The notes under the pieces are model-generated. The model did not search any database and was not told the origin of the DNA. It saw only the letters and a program-made list of their open reading frames with translations. This document shows, piece by piece, positions 59,101 to 64,000 of a DNA stretch of 64,000 nucleotides. The position numbers were made by a program, and so were the translations under genes. Positions within the stretch are counted from its first letter, which is position 1, and each line of letters opens with the position of its first letter. This stretch comes from Axinella damicornis (lineage: Eukaryota; Porifera; Demospongiae; Axinellida; Axinellidae): the NCBI GenBank assembly GCA_963931865.1, contig OZ007505.1, positions 19,609,139 through 19,673,138 on the forward strand. The letters are read 5' to 3'.

Positions 59101-61576
59101 ATATTTCTGCTATAGATACCAAAATGAAGTGGGACGAGTGGGTTGTATTGCCAATGAGGAAGTATGGAACAATGACTAGTACACTCAAATACATGACTGG
59201 TTCAGAGATATCTCACTGATTACTGCACCTTCATTCTATACCTACTACCACTCAGGCACCACAGACACAGAAAAACCACATGTAACAGCAAGCAAACTAG
59301 CTACCACTACGGCAGATGTGCTCTTGTGAGTTCACTGACCAGCACTGAAACACCTCCACCCATTTTGTGTTAATTGCTGTGGACATGATTAACTAGGCAA
59401 GCCTCACCAAGCGTATTGTCAGTGTAAAATACAAACTGACCTTTTTCAGTGGATTGGACTACTGGACTAATTTTCATTGGGATCAAAAACATAAAACTGT
59501 TAGTTAAGACATTGCTAACAATTGCTTCCTAAAAAACGTTCACCATAGCTGGGGTGTTTGTTGAGACAGAGGGGGGCTCTTAACAGGGTTTGGCAATGTG
59601 AGATTACTTTTATAGGTGTTCTACTCGCTACACACTTTGATGATCTACACTATTCACAACAGTGGCTAGTACAGCACTGATCTAATGGTCACTTTCCCAC
59701 TCTGACCTGGCCTTCGCTGTTCACCTCCACCCCAGTGCAGAGGAGGAAGACCACATCCTCCAGACAGCCCTCCCCACTCGCCCACACTAATCCTTCCGAT
59801 TGCTCATCTATATGCTGTAGAAGAATGAACATGCAATACAAGATCACATGTAAGTACCTACACCCATGAACAGCATTACTGTGTTTCCTTAGAAGGTTAT
59901 CTTCGCTCACATGGACCATATCTTCACGGTATGCTTATGTAACTGCACCAATGCCTATAAATGTAATATGCATGAATTCACATTCTATAGAGTTACAGTT
60001 ATATGTGTGGCTCGAGTTTAATTTTGTACAGTGTGCCTATCCAAAGGGCTCAATTTGGCAATCAGCGAACATACAATGCTGGCATATATAATTATAGCTA
60101 CAGTGGGTATACCAGCCTCACCACAGTATAGAATGTGTAATTGGCATCTATACACAGCATCAAGTCGATATTAATGTAGATAGAAAGGTAGCATCCCATA
60201 CCTGGCTAATCACATCGAATTCTGAGAGATTATTAAGGTGATGTTGATGTTTGTACTCTTCCAGACCGTCCCCGTTGATGGTAACCTCCTCAGTGCCATG
60301 ATAATTACAGAACTGCTGGTCCATTATAACAGCAAGAAAGCAAACAGCATGATCTGGAACACCCAATAGCAGGTAAATGCTTCCTGTATCACCTCCCATA
60401 AAATAAATGGCATGATCGGCGAGAGATGACTTCTCCACCAAAGATTTCCGATACTTTTCTGCATCTTCTAGTGTACAATTTTCCCAGTTTGGCTCCATTC
60501 TCATCCTCAGAGTTACAAATTCTGGGGGCACTTCTGAATTCTCTGCACACGTTTTGATGAAATCAGTGATCTTTGTCCGTGAACGAAACACATTCAGAGC
60601 TGCTGTGTAAGCACTTAGTTCTTTCTGTAGATCTTCGTCTCCAAACTTGTCAATGATGTGAGCTAAGAGACTGCAGTTGAGGAAGTTCCAATAGCTGTTC
60701 AGTATGCTAAATATCTCCTCAACAGTGGTTGCCTTTAATATTCGAGAGGAATATTGCTCAAGAAAGTAGTGGTGCTGAAACTTCAGTGAGCTTGGAAGGA
60801 CAGCAACCGAGGTTCGAAGTTTGCGAAAAAACTTTGGTGAATTGTCCTGCTTTTCGCAAAATGTTTCCACAGCATTTGCTACTAGTTTGTCATACATGCA
60901 CACAAGCATGTCCTTTTCCTGCCGCACCACACTCACTTCCTTGGCACCTGCTTGCACTAGCTGATGAGCGGGTAAGGTTGCGGGTACCAGTGACTCTGCT
61001 ACAGGAACATGTTCAAACGGGGTACTCTCAGCTTGTACTGGTGGGGAGACGTCTTCAAAACCTGTGCTGAAGTGGTCCATGGTGGAAGGCGCCAGCGTGG
61101 GAGGCATAATTTTCATGACTTCAGGTGGGCAAATGGGGTGACCTAATATTTGGGGTTATGATAGTCACAACCCAGTAATCAGGCCTGACATGAAGACATG
61201 AAAATACATGCAAATGATGCAATACAGACACACCTTCATAGGGTTGCTGTGGTAGAAGAATACGGCAGACCTTTTCTGCCTCATCAGCCCTCCCGATCTT
61301 CAGAAGCACTTCAATTAGCACCCTATACTTCGCTTTGAAAGCAAATTTGGCCTTCCATGTTTCAAGGATCTTCTGCCTTCTCTCTTCTTCGCTGTGTGCA
61401 TTCATTTTAGCTGCCTCCACCTCGGCCCTGGATAGTCCTAGAAGAGCTGCCACATTTCGCCACGACTCTAGGAATAAGGCTATGTCTTGATTGTGTTCAT
61501 TGGTACACGCCTTGTCCAGCTGGGTGAGATTTAAACCAACTTCCATCCGCAATTCATCTAGTGTGACCCCAGACAT
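42119..61576 (-). CDS. Death-domain / ankyrin-repeat protein, 24 exons
   Basis: About 1180 residues in one continuous phase. Exon 1 (61576-61234) starts MSGVTLDELRMEVG and encodes a death-fold domain (~15-108; FLESWRNVAALLGLSRAEVE, then KILETWKAKF). Exon 2 (61142-60202) encodes ~314 residues with an uncharacterised conserved-looking domain. Exon 3 (59814-59707) starts the repeat region. Exons 4-22 are one ankyrin repeat each, 99 or 102 nt, all phase 0. Exon 23 (43202-43101) is a degenerate repeat. Exon 24 (42262-42119) is a basic, Gln-rich tail ending TSAF-stop. Such proteins are intracellular adaptors or sensors of cell-death and immune signalling; the partner is unknown. An acceptor-like CTACAG lies just before the ATG, so an upstream 5' UTR exon is likely. 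No transmembrane segment or kinase domain is seen. Confidence 0.92.
42500..42625. repeat. Short GCTGCTCC-type tandem repeat
   Basis: Three to four ~40-bp units with TGCTGCTCCCCGATTGCAT and variants, directly before the CA-tailed repeat. A single related unit occurs near 11040-11060 in a copy A intron. Confidence 0.6.
42640..42896 (+). repeat. Second copy of the CA-tailed dispersed repeat
   Basis: Shares GAACATTCTTCGCGGAGTT, TTCAGTAAATTGAA and TCATCAGTCTA with 24840-25120 and likewise ends in a long, here imperfect, CA tract (42775-42892). It lies in the last intron of the ankyrin gene. Confidence 0.75.
44743..45038. mobile_element. MITE with ACCGTAGTCGC ends
   Basis: Terminal inverted repeats of about 26 bases: CACCGTAGTCGCATGTTATT at the left, and the reverse complement of AATAACGCGCGACTACGGTA at the right. 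Internal repeats of TTATAGGCGCATATT. It lies in the intron between ankyrin exons 20 and 21. Confidence 0.8.
45215..45653. mobile_element. MITE with ATACCGTATTTC ends
   Basis: Left end ATACCGTATTTCAGCGATCA; the right end is the reverse complement of ATACTGTATTTCCAAAATCA. It carries an internal duplication of TTGATTAGTGGCCGCCCTC and AATAGTAGCCGC-like motifs. It lies in the intron between ankyrin exons 19 and 20, neighbouring the element at 44743. Confidence 0.75.
48010..48092 (+). repeat. tRNA-like sequence, probably a SINE head
   Basis: GGCTTAGTGGTAAGAGCATC resembles an A box (with D-arm GTGGTAAGAGC) and GGGTTTGAATTC resembles a B box about 40 bases later. The acceptor stem does not close well and no anticodon arm is convincing, so this is a tRNA-derived repeat or pseudogene, not a working tRNA. 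Confidence 0.45.
48312..48454. mobile_element. 143-bp hAT MITE with perfect 8-bp target duplication
   Basis: Inverted ends CAGTGTTCTCGCTA and TAGCGAGAACACTG. Flanked by GCAGTACA on both sides (48304-48311 and 48455-48462). This is a clear recent insertion just downstream of an ankyrin exon acceptor. Confidence 0.93.
49740..50337. mobile_element. 598-bp hAT-like element with ~80-bp inverted ends
   Basis: Left end CAGGAGTGCATGAGCCGCCG and right end CGGCGGCTCATGCGCTCCT are inverted repeats extending ~80 bases, including a GAAGGAGCGTGTAACT block. Flanked by GATGTTAT at 49732-49739 and 50338-50345, a perfect 8-bp target duplication. It contains a plus-strand ORF of 134 codons. Confidence 0.9.
49866..50269 (+). 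CDS. ORF of up to 134 codons inside the hAT-like element
   Basis: Frame includes SYMECACGTYLVQHCFDR, KRSEFGLKKELHADPRV and FSFRNYLPATFYAPGEGF. It has no DDE or BED zinc-finger motif that I can see and is far too short for a transposase. It may be a captured host fragment or a chance frame. The upstream end has no ATG at the first codon. Confidence 0.3.
50346..50982. other. Intron segment without gene
   Basis: Contains mirrored CCTCGTACCC/GGGTACGAGG-type palindromes at about 50828-50930. The same CCTCGTACCCAGG motif recurs at 54806-54836. No exon-like frame was seen. Confidence 0.5.
51082..52263. other. Long intron between ankyrin exons 10 and 11
   Basis: No gene, strong repeat or palindrome was recognised. 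The minus-strand open frame reaching upstream of exon 11 has no coding-like composition beyond the exon. Confidence 0.5.
53118..53165. repeat. Poly-C tract
   Basis: An almost unbroken run of C (39 at the end) with two T. It is prone to sequencing error and assembly gaps. Confidence 0.9.
54425..54999. mobile_element. 575-bp foldback element with ~115-bp inverted ends
   Basis: Ends read GGGTAGTACTAAAACC then GGAACGGAACG repeats, AACAGTC, GCTGAGACCAAGGTA and TGCACGGGCGGTACC on both arms. A direct repeat CTAGCAAATGCA flanks it (54413-54424 and 55000-55011). Long inverted ends with a 9-12 bp duplication suggest a MULE-type or foldback element. No transposase ORF is present. Confidence 0.88.
56021..56090. 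mobile_element. Hairpin element with CCAATCAGCT ends
   Basis: Arms CCAATCAGCT...GATTACACTTTTTTGCACT and AGTGCAAAAAAGTGTAATC...AGCTGATTGG around a 6-base loop. It is a near-perfect palindrome. Confidence 0.8.
56170..56394 (+). CDS. Small ORF of 74 residues, function unknown
   Basis: ATG-started frame MAEDSYWSNEFSCPTIAAFL... antisense in the intron between ankyrin exons 6 and 7. It is compositionally protein-like at the start, with no known motif. It could be the first exon of a nested gene or chance. Confidence 0.2.
   Translation: MAEDSYWSNEFSCPTIAAFLHESVCENTTGAGELVLDATIDISMTRLTPKLVLDGRRTWTINSKAMLPHPLLRL
56731..56877. mobile_element. 147-bp palindromic MITE with ~66-bp arms
   Basis: TATGTGATAGCATGATTTGG at the left is mirrored by CCAAATCATGCTATTACATA at the right, with arms joined near the GGCTTCGCC centre. 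It should form a long hairpin. Confidence 0.85.
56880..56976. mobile_element. 97-bp MITE with 15-bp inverted ends
   Basis: AAATTTCAGGTTGGT at the left, ACCAACCTGAAATTT at the right, a perfect 15-bp inverted repeat. It abuts the previous palindrome. Confidence 0.8.
57060..57215 (+). repeat. Dispersed repeat with GGATGCATCCACAAGGTGAG core, copy 2
   Basis: Same block order as the minus-strand copy at 845-960: GGGCAGCCTGTGAACA, then GTGCTGGTGGATGCATCCAC, then AAGGTGAGAGTAAC and GGATCACCAGCAA. A shorter relative is at 52960-53025. Confidence 0.65.
58775..59040. repeat. Degenerate CAACCTTGT repeat array
   Basis: ACAACCTTGT or its near variants occur about a dozen times, spaced irregularly (roughly 20-40 bases) with both exact and inverted forms (AAGGTTGT at the start). 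It lies in the intron between ankyrin exons 3 and 4. Confidence 0.75.
60202..61142 (-). other. Large exon 2 of the ankyrin gene: unnamed domain
   Basis: 941 nt. After a Pro-rich linker come helices such as EKDMLVCMYDKLVANAVETF, FRKLRTSVAVLPSSL, EIFSILNSYWNFLNCSLLAH, IIDKFGDEDLQKELSAY and FRSRTKITDFIKTC. These are followed by a beta-rich half (TLRMRMEPNW, YFMGGDTGSIYLLLGVPDHA). My impression is that this module recurs in sponge death-domain proteins, but I cannot name a family. No nucleotide-binding P-loop is seen. Confidence 0.75.
61234..61576 (-). other. Death-fold domain exon of the ankyrin gene
   Basis: Coding part of exon 1, about 114 codons. Helical pattern with the family-typical W in SWRNVAALLGLS, an acidic helix (RAEVEAAKM) and W in LETWKAKF, followed by VLIEVLLKIGRADEAEKVCR, which matches death-domain helices 5-6. 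It could also be a DED or CARD; the spacing favours a death domain. Confidence 0.8.
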
Positions 61577-61900
61577 ATTCTGTAGCAAATGGTACGTAGT
61601 TCAATTTGAGTTTCAAACAATAGCTCAATTTTATTACTATTACGAGGGGCAACCGCACTCCTGGTAGCCGCGGTTAAAAGGTAGCACAAGCTAAGTGTGA
61701 CAGTTCGTTCCAATTATCACACATCACCATGATAGCTATATACAGGGAAGATCAGAAATTATTTAGAGTGCTCTCAAGAACCATTCATAAAGTATAGCCG
61801 CGTTGCAACCTGCCGTATCGCGTAGCGCAAGCTAAGTATTGCAATACGTTCCAATTAACGCACATGCCACGTGGCAACCACGCTTAGTCAATCGCGTGCA
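61577..61900. promoter_or_regulatory. Upstream region of the ankyrin gene with duplicated module
   Basis: Two related stretches (about 61680-61735 and 61818-61870) share AGC(A/G)CAAGCTAAGT and CGTTCCAATTA followed by CACAT. The duplicated block lies between the minus-strand ankyrin gene and candidate plus-strand first exons, so it may be a bidirectional promoter. No TATA box was identified. Confidence 0.35.
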
Positions 61901-61957
61901 ATGGCGACCAAAAGGAAGACAAGACATTATTACAGCACTCACAACTTAGCCAGCACG
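61901..61957 (+). CDS. Candidate first exon a of a plus-strand gene
   Basis: ATG GCG ACC opens MATKRKTRHYYSTHNLAST and runs into a good donor (ACG|GTGAGT). The strong-context ATG and donor are the only evidence. No downstream exon was recognised in the remaining 2 kb. Confidence 0.3.
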
Positions 61958-62071
61958 GTGAGTTTTGGCATGTAAGCGTCGGTGAACGACAGCGATCACG
62001 GCCGTGTGGTCAGAATCTTCGTGTGCGTTCCTAAGAACGGTACTGCCACCGGAAGTCGAAGAGAGCGCTCG

Positions 62072-62118
62072 ATGGCGGCCAACGGCGAGACAAAAGCGCT
62101 CATATCTCCACCACCAAG
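62072..62118 (+). CDS. Candidate first exon b of a plus-strand gene
   Basis: ATG GCG GCC opens MAANGETKALISPPPR and meets a good donor (CAAG|GTGAGT). The flanks repeat those of exon a (GCGATCACGGC.GTGT.GTCA), so these are tandemly duplicated first-exon modules. The partner exons would be outside the window or too short to see. Confidence 0.3.
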
Positions 62119-62359
62119 GTGAGTTTCAGCACCAACTTTTTACATTCAGGTCAGTGCATGATAGCGATCACGGCGGTGTAGTCAGAATCTCTGTAGGCCA
62201 ATCCTAAGTACTCAAACATTATTTATATTGGATTATTTACGTGGCACAATTTTTCCCCTACCAGGAGTGTAATTAGTACTACTCACGTGACCCTCAACGA
62301 ATCAGACCCCTCAGAATCGATCACATGACAGAGCATTAAATCGCTTATTGCACACTTTA

Positions 62360-62426
62360 GTGTGCATTATCTAGATAATGCACACTCCTTATCTAGATAA
62401 GTGTGCATTATCTAGATAATGCACAC
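62360..62426. repeat. Two perfect 26-bp palindromes
   Basis: GTGTGCATTATC|GATAATGCACAC-type palindromes (centre TCTAGA) occur identically at 62360-62385 and 62401-62426, separated by 15 bases that contain a third short palindrome (TTATCTAGATAA). Confidence 0.9.
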
Positions 62427-62479
62427 TTTTCAAAGATCAAGGGCTGTTTCGGGTCAGTGAGTTGCACTAAGTAGTTTAG

Positions 62480-62607
62480 ATACCAGTTTGCAGTGCATTA
62501 TGGGCTTTAGTGCACTTGGGCAATCTAGTTAACGGTCGAGGGCGAGATAATGCACGAGCCGAATTACCCTCGTGCATTAAAACCCGTCATGCACTGCAAA
62601 CTGGTAT
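62480..62607. mobile_element. 128-bp MITE with ~35-bp inverted ends
   Basis: ATACCAGTTTGCAGTGCAT at the left is mirrored by ATGCACTGCAAACTGGTAT at the right. The internal TAGTTAACGGTCGAGGGCGA is shared with 19120-19190. Confidence 0.85.
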
Positions 62608-63518
62608 TTAAATATTACTAATTCATCATTAAAAGTCATTTCCAGTTGTGGTGTCATATGCAGTGTTAGTTTTACTTTATGGCGGTAGAGCCGATCGACA
62701 GGTACCAATAGGAATAATTGAAACAAAGCAAGTAAAGCAAAGAACTCCACAGCACACCACTACACAGGAGAGATATATGAACAACATTCCAGATTGCCTT
62801 GGTAATGGGGTTTGAGATTAAAAGCTATCCTTACAGGTTGTTAGCTGCTACAGCATACAAGAAACCACAGTTTCTGCTCATTACAGTGTGGATATGGTAA
62901 ATTCTCCAGTGGATTTGCCTTAAACCAATTAAGGTACATGGGTTTGAGGCTGAAACCGGTGCATGATACTATTGTTTAAGTACTGTTGAAGCAGATTAGT
63001 GCCCAACTCTAGTTTGCTGACATGGCCATCTCTGCTGATCTTCACCGGTTTGCAGCGTACATATGCATGTATGTTTATTATACTCACCAGTTGTTGTGAA
63101 AACCTATAAGTGTTCTATTGTTTGATTAAATCACATTTTTAAACTAGAATCAGAAAATTGAGAAAAACTATCGATACAGAAAACGAAGCCTCTGAAATCC
63201 TAGCTATTAGCTAATTGACAATATAATGCGCATGATATGCTACGTACTACTATACACGTATATCTACACAAAATTAATATCAGCAAATGTTGGACAAGGT
63301 TGGCAATTCATACCCCAATTTTTAAATAAGTCAATGTCAAAGGTGATTCCCTCACTTGGATTTAGATAGATGAAAAACTGGCCTTGAACGCTGGAAATGG
63401 AGGCCCTACACCAGCTGAGATGGCTCATTTCGTCAAAAATGACAGAAATGATGGGCTCCTATGATTTACAGTGAAGGATCATCATGATCCTCAGGGCAGT
63501 TAACAGAACTTATTACTA
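62608..63518. other. Right-hand spacer without recognised gene
   Basis: AT-rich, stops in all frames, no strong palindrome or repeat seen. It may be an intron of the gene started by the candidate first exons at 61.9-62.1 kb. Confidence 0.45.
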
Positions 63519-63809
63519 GTCTGTGTGGGACAGTGTCGGGGAGTGAAATTTTGCCGTATTTTGGCGTAGACACTCACAGGTACATTCCAGTGCTGCGATT
63601 CAGATATCAGTAGAATGTGCTGGTCCTCAGCAACACAACGCGTGTTTATACGTTGCACCGTTCCTGAGATATAGTCGTTTGCCTCAGAACTCTCCAGAAA
63701 TACGGTCGTTGCTATCGTTGACTGCGTTTACAGGAACAAAATTGGGGAAAACAGCTGTATACGCCAAAATACGGCAAAATTTCACTCCCCGACACTGTCC
63801 GACACAGAC
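63519..63809. mobile_element. 291-bp element with ~50-bp inverted ends
   Basis: GTCTGTGTGGGACAGTGTCG at the left and the reverse complement of CGACACTGTCCGACACAGAC at the right. The inverted repeat continues through GGGGAGTGAAATTTTGCCGT and ATTTTGGCGTA. There is no coding frame of note. Confidence 0.85.
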
Positions 63810-64000
63810 CTGGAGACCCTGGTCGACATTCGGTGATACTCCCTAGTGCTCGAATCAGCCACGGAGACAAAAAGTGAGCCTGCAGCAGAGGGATCATGAG
63901 GCTTCTCGAAAATGTAAAAATCTTGGAGAGAGTTCCTTCAGAGAAGAAGCAGGGAGCGGTCGTACGATAATACATCTATTTGTACGATCATACCGGTGTC

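Larger units (their letters stand above)
43101..59814 (-). other. Ankyrin-repeat array, one exon per repeat
   Basis: Exons 3-23: 59814-59707, 58653-58552, 58088-57990, 57397-57296, 55658-55560, 54208-54107, 53658-53557, 52362-52264, 51081-50983, 49495-49394, 48753-48655, 48272-48171, 47545-47447, 47313-47215, 46874-46776, 46585-46484, 46024-45926, 45190-45092, 44217-44119, 43686-43585, 43202-43101. Two repeat types occur. Type I has 34 residues (DGRTALMLASEGGHLDVVRE then LLKAQADVN.QDE; exons 4, 6, 8, 9, 12, 14, 18). Type II has 33 residues (DGMTALMWASSEGHSDTVPV then LLSAGAQVDLQDE; exons 5, 7, 10, 11, 13, 15-17, 19-21). Skipping any exon keeps the frame. Confidence 0.9.

Noticed and set aside
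63712..63975. Minus-strand frame of 87 codons at the right end
   Set aside because: It covers one arm of the inverted-repeat element and has no motif or exon signals.

Overview
The window looks like nuclear DNA of an animal, most likely a sponge (demosponge). The genes are split into many short exons with GT-AG introns. There are thioester proteins of the alpha-2-macroglobulin/complement family, a death-domain/ankyrin protein, a TKL-like kinase fused to kelch repeats, and many small palindromic or foldback DNA transposons. 'Sponge' is an inference from gene repertoire and general sequence texture, not proven. No rRNA, CRISPR array, operon or other prokaryotic feature was seen.

Layout. All large genes are on the minus strand except one. 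(1) 19-20183: thioester protein gene copy A, 37 exons visible, signal peptide at 20183, last exon(s) beyond the left edge. (2) 14144-16657, plus strand: an intronless 837-residue kinase / coiled-coil / kelch gene lying inside intron 5 of copy A. (3) About 20.2-22.4 kb: spacer between the two copies, with a TATA-like promoter for copy A, a broken ankyrin-like relic and a small ORF. (4) 22447-39766: thioester protein gene copy B, 40 exons, head-to-tail paralogue of A with almost the same exon lengths and phases. (5) 39.8-42.1 kb: spacer filled with nested transposons. (6) 42119-61576: a 24-exon gene for a protein of about 1180 residues with an N-terminal death-fold domain, a conserved unnamed domain, 18-20 ankyrin repeats (one exon per repeat) and a short basic tail. 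(7) 61.6-64 kb: probable promoter region of that gene, two candidate plus-strand first exons, palindromes and a terminal-inverted-repeat element.

How the genes may work together (inference): the two thioester proteins are secreted or surface proteins that would attach covalently to targets. Each keeps a GCGEQ thioester and a His about 119 residues downstream, the spacing of the complement C3 catalytic His. The death-domain/ankyrin protein is an intracellular signalling or scaffold type, so the segment may be an innate-immunity neighbourhood. The kinase/kelch gene is unrelated in sequence to its host gene and looks like a later, perhaps retroposed, arrival.

The introns hold most of the novelty: a 13-bp minisatellite of about 55 copies against a splice acceptor, a 5 x 64-bp tandem repeat that copies another splice acceptor, an intron present in one thioester paralogue but not the other, and at least ten small transposon families, several with clear target-site duplications. 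Exon borders were placed by eye from splice sites, reading phase and agreement between paralogues; no search or alignment program was run.
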